NCBI GenBank assembly: GCA_029582155.1
Contig: CM055909.1
Coordinates: 43,460,967 to 43,524,966, forward strand
Origin: Panopea generosa
Lineage: Eukaryota > Mollusca > Bivalvia > Adapedonta > Hiatellidae
Direction: 5' to 3'
Length of the DNA: 64,000 bases
The notes under the pieces: generated by a model
Seen by the model: only the letters and a program-made list of their open reading frames with translations
Told to the model about the DNA's origin: nothing
Database searches by the model: none
Made by a program: the position numbers and the translations under genes
Part shown: piece by piece, positions 1 to 10,364 of the stretch
How positions within the stretch are numbered: position 1 is the stretch's first letter
Layout: each line of letters starts with the position of its first letter

Positions 1-806
1 CAGGAGTAGAGTAGAATTACCACCACCAACGGGAGAGGGACACCCTTCCCACACATTGCCCCTAGGTTGCCTCTTTCCAAATAATTGAAGTGCTCTTACA
101 TTAAAGTATCGTTTACCTACAAAATACTTATAGTTACGCTAAGTTACTCAAAAAACTAAGCTGTTCATTTTAAAAGGAAAATTTATTTTGCATAATTTGT
201 AATCACTCTAATACAATAACCGTATATTGAATTGGTAGGAGATATGTACGGGAACAACCCAATTATCTTTGCAATTCATTAAAAAAACAAGTAGTTTTAT
301 CAGCATTGCAAAATAATATGTATTATTAACATTACGAACATGATACGGTATAAACAATCAGCCATGTGGATAATACAACAAGTAGTTTTATCAGCATTGC
401 AAAATAATATGTATTATTAACATTACGAACATGATACGGTATAAACAATCAGCCATGTGGATAATACAACACGCAAAATAGTGACAAAACAGTAATTCAA
501 GGATTTTTTTGTCGTTTATGTAAACAATGGCTTGCACATTTTCAGCTGAACAAACATTATATAGAAATCACGTGGTAAAGCACTCGCAAAGACAAATCGG
601 TTTGGTTATGTTAGTAATTGACTTGTCTTAGCAAACGTCGGCTATGATATGAGATATCTCATGCAATTGAACGCAGTTAGTTAGTGTAAACAGTGACACA
701 AAAATTCAGTGTGGACATATTTATCAATACTCTACCATGTTAATACAAAACCAACAACACACAAGTGTGCGTTTATGTGTTTCAGTTAAAACGCAACTTG
801 GATAAG
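1..806. other. Upstream region of gene A, no gene seen
   Basis: AT-rich flank of gene A with no supported coding region. A 91-bp tandem duplication lies at 288-469. A possible 3' splice site (pyrimidine-rich stretch ending TTTCAG near 785) could mark a 5'UTR intron, but the transcription start cannot be placed by eye. Confidence 0.5.
288..469. repeat. 91-bp tandem duplication, two near-identical copies
   Basis: Copies at 288-378 and 379-469 read the same base for base as far as I can follow. The lack of divergence suggests a recent duplication. It lies about 370 bp upstream of the gene A start codon, so it may sit in the promoter. Confidence 0.9.
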
Positions 807-836
807 ATGAAAGAAGGTGGACACCAACTGAGGTAG
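807..836 (+). promoter_or_regulatory. Short upstream ORF before gene A
   Basis: An ATG at 807 opens a 9-codon frame closed by TAG at 834-836, six bases before the gene A start at 842. If the transcript includes this stretch, the uORF would precede the main start and could lower its translation. The main start is preferred because the frame from 842 matches the paralogue from its first residues onward. Confidence 0.4.
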
Positions 837-841
837 AAACT

Positions 842-973
842 ATGGCAAATGAGAAAAGTCTAGCTGACGATTTTAACGAGCGGGTTACGAAGCATTTTCG
901 ACCGCATTTTGCCAGGAGAGTGATACCGTCACATATTTTACCATATCTCTCATGTCTCGGACCGGTTGACGAG
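842..973 (+). CDS. Gene A exon 1: first half of CARD
   Basis: Codes residues 1-44 and ends GAG followed by gtaaga, phase 0. Gene B exon 1 matches nearly throughout: LADDFNERVTK, VIP, HILP and CL are shared, which fixes the ATG at 842. Confidence 0.88.
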
Positions 974-3900
974 GTAAGAGTTTCTTTTTACGTTATTTAT
1001 ATATAGCCTTATCTAGAACACATTGACGAGGTTGTCATTTCCCATCCCTTTTCTAGATAATTACTAGATCACCCTGGCACCGTCACGTATCCAATCAGAT
1101 AACCATGGTCTCCTATAAGAGAGACCGTCTCATACAAGAGAGATTGTTGGCTTATTCCACATCCGGGTATTTTACGTAAGACATAAAACAATAATGTACT
1201 TCTAGCGGTAATGGTTAAGGTAGTCCGTAGAAGGGACCAAGCTCTCCATATAGGTCCGTTAAATAGCAATGTTGGGAAAGCCACATTTGAGCACGTCGAT
1301 TGGTCAATTGCTTCAGGAAAACGTTTGAATGACGAATTGTGGGACAGACATAGTTTCCCTGATTTTTTAAATGGCGGTCAATAGACCTGATGCGGGAGAT
1401 ATCAGGTTCAGACTAACGATTAAAGTTACCATCATCCTATGTTGTGGTACTAGTAGACTATCCTATTACCATGTTTTCCCGGACTGTATTTGTACCCACG
1501 AAAGATCTACAATTCCATCTCCAACAGAAACCGCTTCAATTCAAAAACCAATACAACACTCAAACCAATCGAAGAGTACAGGGTAGGCTTAATATCGTTT
1601 ATTGAGTATTTCTTACTCAACAGGTTGATGACCTTATATGGTCATGAACATTGACGAACGTACATAAATGATCAATAATGATTATTATTACAATTTTAGC
1701 TTCTGTCTTCCTCTCCATTACAACACAATATTGATTATATAAAAAATAATTTCTGATAAAAAATGGTTAATCGAATAAAAGTAATAATACTATTTTGTGG
1801 TTTATTGAGGAGATTTTGAGATCTGGGAGACGAGGCCAATTATTTTTAGAGAACTGGGGATCAACATATTTGTTTGCTGTGCTCCGACCCAGTTTTTTTT
1901 CATGAGGGTAGGTAGCTAGCTTATTTTTTGTCAGATTTTGATTTTGCATAGTCATTTTAAAGAAAAATGGGCAGAAATGAAAATAATTTAAACGCTTTGA
2001 AATCAATAAAAAAAGTTTGGTTAGCTGCTAATTTGAGTGAGTAGGTAGGAGCATGACAAACTATATATTTTTAAACGACGGCCTCGGTGATCCAGGGATC
2101 AAATGGATCTAGGGAAAATACGTCTGGGGACTATGGCAAATAAACTTTAAGAGATCCAGGATACCGGAAGTAGGTGTCTCCATGTATGCTAATCTACTGA
2201 CATGTAGTACGCGTACTAATAGTGCTGTCCCATAACGATCTGTTATGGACGATTACTAACTACTAGCGTACATTCACTTTAGATCCTAACTCATGTTTGT
2301 ATAATATTGCTGTGTTTACCTTTTGTTTATTAGAATAGTTGTACTATTATCTGCCTGGCATCAGTTTTTCATACGTTTTACTTTTGTCATTTTACTTTGA
2401 AATTAGTTTAACATAGAATATTGACAATAAAGCAAATAAGAGTTTGTTTCATGTGAATACAGCCTCACCTTTACCCGGATAATTATTTATTTTTAACTGG
2501 AAATTGTCCATGTATTACTTCTTATAAACAGGAACGTATAATTGCACGGGAGAATCAGGAGGGTCCGACTTTGGCCGCTAACCTGCTGTTTCAACTGTTG
2601 ATTCGAAGAAAGAATTGGTTTCAGGATTTGGTTCAAGCTCTCAGGCAACCAGACATAGGACTCAATGATTTAGCTGATGAATTTGAAAGTTTCACTTGTA
2701 AGTATGCATTCTTTATTGATGTAAACAACATACAAAATGTAAAACAATAACAATAAGCAAGTACGTTTTTTGTTATATAAATGATTAAGCGTGAAAGTAA
2801 AGTGTTCCGTAATGGTTAAATAACGTTGTATTATGTACTGCTTTGCATATATTTGCTTATATTTCAGTCATAAGGTTTCATGTCATCTAAAAACAATAAG
2901 TTTAAATTAATTAATGTTCTCTATTTTTCAAGTGACTGTTCCAGTGAGGTACGAAATACAATCGTTTGAAGACTCTTTTGGAAAAGTCAACTGCGACGGT
3001 AAAACGTCCACATTTAATCAAGTTAAAAAAATCGACCAGGAACTTTTAAACTTGCTTTCCTCCGGGCAGTTAAATGCTGATGATATTATTAAGAGGCACA
3101 CGCTTAGAGAATTCACTGACACTGTTGAAAGATCAAAACAATATGATCTAGAAAAGGAAAGAAATGCAGTTCCGAGCACTTCAGGAGACACAAAAGAAAA
3201 GCTAAATGTAAGTAGCCCGTTTAAAGAAGAAAATCAGAACTATACGAGCACAGTGGTTGAACCAGAAAAAGAAGTATTTGACATAACGGCTAAAGAACAG
3301 TACCATGCGCAGCATTTAGATACAGGCAAGTTTTCTACTGAAACAAAAGTCGATGAGAATAATCACACGGAACAAACTGAAAAAGAAATTAAGGGGAAAA
3401 GTGTTGCTGAAGTAATTATATGTACAGAGGAAATAGGGAAACACAAAGCCGAACTTAATACAAAAGAATCATCTTTAGAAATAACGACACAAAATGTAAA
3501 CGAAAAACGGAAAGACAAACATCAAACCATCAGTCGACAGGTTGAAACTGCATCTGTAAGTAAATATGTAGATAGCGAGGACGATAACAAACTGATAAGG
3601 AAAACGACTGGTGCCGATGAAGAAAATAGCAATAAATCAAACAAAAATGCCAAAAACAACGAAAATGAAGATAAGAAGAAACAATTAGATTTGATTGAAA
3701 AGGAACTTTCATTGAAACGTGAGAGAATTAGATTAAATTTGATGGAAAAGGTAAGCAGTTTTGTAGCGACGATGGAAGATATTCCTACAATGTTGCAGTA
3801 TTTCAAACAGATTAACATGAGTATAGTTGGAATAGACAGGGGAAGCGTACTGATAAACGTTCAGGTACACACTTTGTCGGGTTTACAGCGTTTACTCCAG

Positions 3901-6900
3901 ATATGGCGACTCGGTGGACTCAAACAGTTGCTAGATAAAGATATTCTTACCGCTGAGAAGCAGATGGTAATTATCTAGTATTCGTATTTCACATAAATTG
4001 GTTTTGTCAACATAAAAATGTCATTTTAACAGTATCTTTATTGTTGATATTTACATAGGTTAGCGTAAACTCTCGTCAAATATGTTTACTAAATTTAGTA
4101 TAAATATTTGATTTTCAAATAAGTATATGCAAATAACACACCATTACTGCTACAATACAAAGATATAAATCTGAAACGTTATGTGAAAATGATATGAATA
4201 GCTTTAGACGCTCATGACACTTCCCTTTATAAATTCAGATAATTTATAGAATGTGTATTATGTAGCACAATCTGTCAAGTACCACTTTACGAAAGGCATT
4301 CACAACACAGCACACCACTTGTCATATATTTCTTACGTACTCTTATCGCAAAAGACTATTATTTTCTACGTTTCAATGTGTACTTGGTTGTGTTCTCTGA
4401 TATATACAGTCCTTTAATGAAATCGTTTTGATATGTGTAAGTAACCGATTTAATTTCAGATTCTTCAACAAATATCAACAGATGAACACGAGTATCCAGT
4501 CAGAAATATCACATCCCACGTGACCATCAACGATGCAGATATTGAGAGATGTAGGACGTGGCTTACACACAAAAACATTGGTAAATTCAAATACTCGACC
4601 ATTCCATTCATTTATCCGGATTGTTTTCACGTGGCTGCAGTGACTAGCTGTGAAAAGGAGAACCGAGTTTCTCTATTTCTTCTTTCAATTAATTTTGATT
4701 ATATGCATAGAACATAAGTTCCGATTACTTTATACTTTAAAAATCTTATTCTGTACTCTATTTTAAACTTAAAATGCAACATATTTAGTTGTTTTCTTTT
4801 AAAATACTTTCCCTTGTTCCTAATTAGAATATGCATTGTTCTCAATGGATATATTATTATAGATAGTATTTTTCTAACAAACCAACATTAATTTCATTAT
4901 GCTAACTTACATTTTTAGAGCAAGTTCATCTACTTGACGGTTTGGCATTTGACAGGCTGCATGTTGCAAAGTTTGTGAGAGATCGCTTACCTGAATGTCT
5001 CAGACGAATGGCGGAAGATCCTATCTTGATGACTCAACTACACAAGTTTTATAAACATGATGACCTTCTACGCAAGATCGAGTTAGAAGCTAACGGGGCG
5101 CGTTTGACTGCAGCAGAGTCTGTTGCTCTGTTATTCTTGAACTGGTCAGAAAATGTTTTATCAGAACTCATCAGATCGCTTGACAGGGATACAATGGCAG
5201 CAGTCGTAAATGTTTCCTGTATTCTGTTTCTGTTATTGAAATGTAAAAATACAAAAACAATCAGAATCCCAACACAGAATCAACAATTAAAAGATTTGAT
5301 ATATTGTGTCCCTCAATTTCAAAATGTTGCAACAGTCAGCGATGACGGCACAGCTATCATTTTTAAAACAGAGCAATCCTTAGCCCGGTATGCAGAAACA
5401 CACTCAACGAAAACGCAAGTAAATCTTTTGAGCTACATGGAAGTTGGTAATGAAATAGTGATCGAATTAGAGAAATTAGACCAGGCATGTCAACTTTTAC
5501 AAACCTCCGGTATATTGCGATCAGAATTGAACGGTTTCGCATTTAGTAGCGATTTACTTCGCGACACTGTTATTTGTGGTATATTACCGTTGTCCTATTT
5601 TAAACATGCTGCAGATTTAGAGAGATGTCCTTTCCTGCTGCAAATGTTAGCCTTCTTTGATGGAAAGGGTACTAAAGCGAGACGGATTCAAAGCAAAAGC
5701 TTAAAGTCCAAACAAGACTTCCGAGTCGTCCAAATTGTTATGTACCAGCGGTATATATCCGGCGCTTGGGACGCATCCGCATTTCACGTCTCGGACATTT
5801 TCTGCAAGAAAACAATGGGTATTGGATGTGACAATCATATGGAAGACGAAGCTAAGCAAATGGCACGACTGGAAGCCATAACAAAGGTTTCGAAAGATGT
5901 ATACGTGGATCTTTCCAAGGCTAGATACGGTGCCTTTGATGACGGCTCATTGGACGAAAATCGAAAGTTTGTACATGCGTTGCAGTGGTTAAATTTCATG
6001 ACTAGTATACATTCATTTTCACAGCACAAAAATCTGTTTTATTGGAAGCCTCTAGATCCAAGGTTTGTTTACACAAATGCGGATTGTAAGTTTAAGCGTT
6101 TGGGAACTGCAATATTTGCAGATGAAGAAGCGTCGAACCAAGACCCGAATTTCGAGCCTCAACAACGACCCTGGAAAAGAATAAAACTGGACAGTGGTTC
6201 GGATTCTGAGCGAGTATCAATATCTATGGACATAACTGACGAACTTGGCGATATCGCAGACGAAACAATCAACGATGTTGGAATAATATCTCTCGATCTT
6301 TCAGGACAGATATTGACCGAGGCACACGTTGGTCATCTTAGCCACTACATTGCAGTTTCTCACACTCTGCGCAGGCTTTATCTCGCCAACTGCAACCTGG
6401 ATATACCCGGAATCACCGATGCGTTCAAGACCGGTAGTTTTGAAAATATTTCCCGTTTGAACATTTCGGACAATGCCAACATAGGTACATTGACAGAACA
6501 GTTTGGGCTCAGTTACCTCTCTAGTTTGGAACGACTGGAGATAAGAAGTTGCAACCTTGGCGACAAGGGGATTGCTTTTCTTGCATCAGAGCTGGTGTAT
6601 TTGGAAAAGCTGAAAGAGTTGGACGTGTCAGACAATTCGATGACATCAGAGGGTTTATTAGAGTTGATTACGGGTTTGATAACGAAAACTGGTCTCACAA
6701 GCCTACACTTACAGTCTAATGCTATAGGAGACCAAGGCGGCATTTATCTTGGTATATTACTCACGCGTCTCAATCTGCTAGAAGAGCTGAATATTAGTGA
6801 AACTGGCATTCGCGATGCTGGAATGGAGCACATATCCAAATCACTTGTCAGTAAAGCAATGTGCAGGTTACTACTAAACAATAACGAGTTATCAGTAACC

Positions 6901-7590
6901 GGTGCACAAGCTTTCTTCAAATCGTATTCAAGACCCCCACTTTTGGCTCAACTGGATTTCAGCGGGAATGCTCTGTATGGCAACCTTACCGAGGAATATA
7001 TTCCGCATTCAGAAGTGGCTACTGGACCAAGTGAAGAAAAAGATGCTGTTGCAGATTTCTTCAAGATTTCGTATCCATTGAATCGTGTCTACTTGTGTCG
7101 GTGTGGTATAGGGTTCAGTCGTATTTTCCAAGATGTTCAGCATTACCAATCTCTGTCGGAATTAACGCATCTGGGCTTACAAGAAAATGTACTGGATGAC
7201 GACTTTATTGAAGAGCTATCAAAATGCATCCAGCTTTATTGCAATGTGCTTGTTCATATCAATCTACGTACAAACCATATTGGAGACAGAGGAGCAGAAT
7301 CATTGTCGTCTTCCTTGAACGGCAAAGACTTTCTGAAAGAAGTGTTACTTGACTGTAACGAAATTTCAGAGAACGGCGCTAATATGTTGTTCAAATGCTG
7401 CAGGGAGTTGCCTTCGTTCCAGTCGCTGGATTTGTCTGGTAACCCAATTACTGCAACAGCAATGAAACAACTTATAGAAGAGATGACAGATGATAAGGAT
7501 AGTGTTGAAGAACCTCTTGCACCATCAGATACATTGGTATTAAGAAAGGAAAATGGTAAAACATTCGTGGATACAAAGGAAAATAAATGA
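842..7590 (+). CDS. Gene A: CARD - TRADD-N-like - LRR protein (1374 aa, 5 exons)
   Basis: Exons 842-973, 2532-2697, 2933-3966, 4460-4580 and 4919-7590, all with GT-AG borders, join in one frame (4125 nt with stop). Seen: residues 8-98 form a CARD with ILPYLSCL at 32-39 and LADEFESF at 91-98; 110-345 is a Lys/Glu-rich linker; 345-372 a charged helix; 365-444 resembles the TRADD N-terminal domain; 445-935 is conserved in the paralogue but unassigned; 940-1345 holds RNI-type LRRs. No signal peptide, transmembrane segment or Walker A was seen. Family knowledge: MAVS-type CARDs pass on RIG-I-like receptor signals and TRADD-N recruits TRAF-type partners. Inference: a cytosolic innate-immune adaptor or receptor. 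It lies tail to tail with its paralogue, gene B, about 10 kb away. The exon plan is well supported; the function is not proven. Confidence 0.88.
974..2531 (+). other. Gene A intron 1 with a MITE relic
   Basis: About 1.56 kb splitting the CARD. Short open frames on both strands lack any family match. At about 1863-2080 lies a worn copy of the 236-bp MITE found intact at 47426 and 51573 in this window; its ends are lost. Confidence 0.7.
2532..2697 (+). CDS. Gene A exon 2: second half of CARD
   Basis: 166 nt, phase 0 in and phase 1 out, the same length as gene B exon 2. Codes residues 45-99, including RRKNWFQDLVQALR and DLADEFESF, the helix 4-6 pattern of MAVS-type CARDs. Confidence 0.9.
2933..3966 (+). 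CDS. Gene A exon 3: linker, coiled coil and TRADD-N-like domain
   Basis: 1034 nt, phase 1 in and phase 0 out. It begins TVPVRYEIQSFEDSFG, conserved in gene B (TVPVHWDISKFEDSFG), followed by about 230 residues of Lys/Glu/Thr-rich low-complexity linker. The end (residues 365-444) has GSVLINVQV, then IWRLGGLKQLLDKDIL, the strand-plus-helix pattern of TRADD-N. The linker is about 135 residues longer than in gene B. Confidence 0.88.
4460..4580 (+). CDS. Gene A exon 4: conserved small exon
   Basis: 121 nt, phase 0 in and phase 1 out. Contains YPVRNITSHV and ADIERCRTWLT, matched by YPVKNITSHV and ADFERCKAWLT in gene B. No known motif recognised. Confidence 0.88.
4919..7590 (+). CDS. Gene A exon 5: middle domain and LRRs
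   Basis: 2672 nt to a TGA at 7588-7590. Residues 485-935 carry VRDRLPE, AEDP and a helical segment ending LLQTSGILRSELNGFAF that looks like a winged-helix-like unit; no nucleotide-binding motif was found. Residues 940-1345 are about 12-14 LRRs of roughly 28 residues (LxxLxLxxNxLxxxG), the ribonuclease-inhibitor type found at the C-terminus of NLRs. Confidence 0.9.
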
Positions 7591-7806
7591 CAAATGTACT
7601 TTGATAGATTACTCAAACGACTCAATCTGCTTGAAGAGTTTAATATAAGTGGAACCGACATTCGCGATGCTGGTATGCAGCACATATTCAGTTTACTAGT
7701 CAGTAAAGCAATATACAGGTTACTCCTAAACAATAGAGTTATCAGTCCACACCATTCTTGAAATCGTATTCAAGGTTACCACTTTTGGCTCAACTGGATA
7801 TAAGTC
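7591..7806 (+). pseudogene. Broken LRR fragment duplicated from gene A exon 5
   Basis: Directly after the gene A stop, about 215 bases match gene A 6741-6963 (shared stretches such as CTCAATCTGCT, ATTCGCGATGCTGG, AAATCGTATTCAAG, TTTTGGCTCAACTGGAT). The copy has substitutions, an internal deletion of about 25 bases and stop codons, so it codes for nothing now. It may be the end of a lost third paralogue or a local duplication that became 3'UTR. Confidence 0.85.
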
Positions 7807-7922
7807 GAAATTATTTGTGTGCATGCGTGCGCGGGTATTTGTGTACGTGCATGCGATGATTTACAACATATTGGGGGACTTTGGTTCAATATTGTTTAGC
7901 TTATTCATTCGTTCTGAGAGTG

Positions 7923-7928
7923 AATAAA
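7923..7928 (+). terminator. Candidate polyadenylation signal for gene A
   Basis: AATAAA about 330 bases after the stop codon, past the LRR fragment. If used, the fragment would be transcribed as 3'UTR. Confidence 0.4.
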
Positions 7929-8287
7929 TGTCCGTGAAACTTCTTTATACAACAAAGCTTCGTATTTTACGCATTATATAATCTCTGGGTAGTGTATATA
8001 ATGTATATAATATTTAGGCGTGTTATTACGTGTTGACGTAATTACGATACCGTGTAGGTATATATGTTCTATATAGTTGTAGCAAGAGATTATCGGGTAA
8101 GCATTCAATAGTATAAACGTCTAATACAATTATCCGAAAGGTTGATGTCTTAAGACTGACCATATATGTGCTAAACACAGGAATTTATAGATAAACAATG
8201 ACTGGCGATGGTAACTGATAACACGTGTACGTGTGAAATGTGTACATGATTAAGATAAAACAAACTCAAATACATGTACCTACATAG

Positions 8288-8605
8288 TTGTTGTTGTATG
8301 GTGTTAAGCGTCGCTTTCAACAATTGTTCAGTCATATCGCGATGGTGTCTACTTGAGACAGTATTCAAAGCGCTATCACACTGGAGTATCATGCCGCAGA
8401 CACATGGTATGATACCCCACCCAGTCACATTATACTGACACCGGGCCAACCAGACTTAGAACTCTCCTCTAAATGCTGAGCGTCAAGCGAGGAAGCTTCT
8501 AGTACCATTTTTAAAGTCTTTGGTATGACCCGGCCGGGGATTAAACCCACGACCTTCCACATGCGAGGCGGACGCTCTATCACTAGACCACGCCGCGGTC
8601 GTAAA
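8288..8605 (-). mobile_element. Full tRNA-derived SINE (family 1), 318 bp
   Basis: On the minus strand the head has a Pol III A box (TGGTCTAGTGA) and B box (GGGTTTAATCC), a conserved body, and an ACAACAAC-type tail at 8288. An 11-bp target-site duplication TACCTACATAG flanks it at 8277-8287 and 8606-8616. A second full copy is at 44523-44840. The tail and body resemble SINEs widespread in molluscs. Confidence 0.88.
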
Positions 8606-8624
8606 TACCTACATAGACATGAGC

Positions 8625-8700
8625 CAATATAACGACCATCAGCAATATAGCAATATAACGACCATCAGCAATATAGCAATATAACGACCATCAGCAATAT
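8625..8700. repeat. Short tandem repeat, 26-27-bp unit, three copies
   Basis: The unit CAATATAACGACCATCAG plus about eight bases is repeated three times just outside the SINE. Confidence 0.85.
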
Positions 8701-9596
8701 CAAGGTCAGAAATACTTCCTCAGTACTGAGACAATTATGCTAAAATAAATATCGTGAATCGTTGATTGCTTCTTAAATATGTTAACTGAATTAAAACATT
8801 AAAACGATAATGTTATATTCGATACATACATTGTTTGACTGTTTAATAATGTGTCTATTATGTATAAATCTTGTATTTTTATGCAATAGTTGTTTTCATA
8901 TGCAGTGGCCATTGTTATAACATTGAAATTGAAATGCTAAACTTTTTGAATACCCATACAACCGTGCTGACTAAAGTTAAACCTGTATGAGTAGTACGTC
9001 AGGTGCGAAGTGTTTATTGTATGTGTGTAACTCATTTGTGAAGTTTCTGTACATAATGAAAAACATAATGCACATATAGAATAAAATAAAATGACAATAT
9101 TAAAAATATGGTTCTAACTGATTCAGAATATCATAGTCGTAGGTTGCTATGGTTATATATATTTATGGTGAACATTAAAACATAGAACTTGATGGAATTC
9201 ATACATTTATCAAATATGAGGTGTATGGTCTATTAATGGAGTCTCATGCTGTAAAGGATTCATAAGAAGAAGTTTGTCCATTTATATCATGTTCATGGTA
9301 TGAATATATTATACGATATGTCTTATAGTATCTTATACATGTCCCTTTTCATTACATTTGTTAATTTAAAAGGTATAATTTACCATTTTGCTTTTATGCG
9401 ATGGAAGAACTATGGGCAACAAAAATTGCCTGACCACTGTAGATGTAGATCATTATGTTTATATGACATATACCTCGGTTGAGTAGGGGGTTTGGGGTGG
9501 CAGCATATACTTTAAACCTCCATATTTTGTATGTAAGTTCAAAGCATAGGGATGTTCAATAAATGAAGTTTATTCCATATAGTTGTATTATTAATG
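8701..9596. other. Intergenic AT-rich stretch, nothing recognised
   Basis: No supported gene, RNA or repeat family was recognised here; a 60-codon open frame near 9300 shows no conserved pattern. Confidence 0.5.
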
Positions 9597-9789
9597 CAGT
9601 GTATATATGCCAGTGTATATGCCAGTATATATATGCCAGTGTATATGCCAGTGTATATATGCCAGTGTATATATGCCAGTGTATATGCCAGTGTATATAT
9701 GCCAGTGTATATGCCAGTGTATATATGCCAGTGTATATGCCAGTGTATATATGCCAGTGTATACGCCAGTGTTTATGCCAGTGCATATA
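9597..9789. repeat. Minisatellite of 12- and 14-bp units
   Basis: Alternating GTGTATATGCCA and GTGTATATATGCCA units. The units keep several frames open on both strands, giving repetitive apparent ORFs that are artefacts. Confidence 0.92.
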
Positions 9790-10364
9790 CCCTTTTTGTA
9801 AATCGTCCACGTTACACGTTAGTGTAGCGAATTTCGTGCTGACCTCACACGTCAGAGATCGCACGTTTGACCCCCATATTCCAATAAATGACTTCTCAGA
9901 AACAACACGAACATTGTTTTTCAACCGAGTTAAAATAAATTAGTACACATATAATTCTCCAGCACTGTGTACCGGTAACTGTACGTTATTTACTTTGGTT
10001 AATGGAGCAGCCAAAGTCATGCATACTCTGTGGTCGTGCCTACTCTTTGCTTCCGCCAAAAAACCAGCCATTCGCAATGTAACTAGATCAGAAATAAATA
10101 TCACACCTCATACGCACTGAAAGGGGTTAAAAAACAATAAACCATATATTCTATCTGAAATGATACATGTAGTTTTAATTGAAAGCAATCTAAAAATCAC
10201 ACATTATCAATACAAGACGTACCTTGGTATCCAAACCACAGCTTTGTTACATTAAATAGTACAATGCCATTGTTCTTGTATGTAACGATAAAAGTTGTTT
10301 TTGTTTGAATGTAAAGCTCGATTCGAATGACGTCAATTTTTATGATGACGTCACAATAATACAA
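9790..10364. other. Intergenic, nothing recognised
   Basis: No coding or repeat structure could be supported, apart from the nearby start of the dispersed repeat at about 10365. Confidence 0.45.

Noticed and set aside
2914-2932. An alternative start of a short protein at the ATG at 2914
   Set aside because: This ATG lies in the pyrimidine-rich acceptor of exon 3; the paralogue confirms splicing to the CARD exons.
4942-4944. A separate LRR-only gene beginning near 4942
   Set aside because: The exon opens with an acceptor at 4917-4918 and the codon there is split with exon 4, exactly as in gene B.
9556-9943. Overlapping open frames on both strands with Tyr/Cys/Gln or His/Thr repeats
   Set aside because: They are translations of the 12/14-bp minisatellite; codon structure is absent and both strands are equally open.
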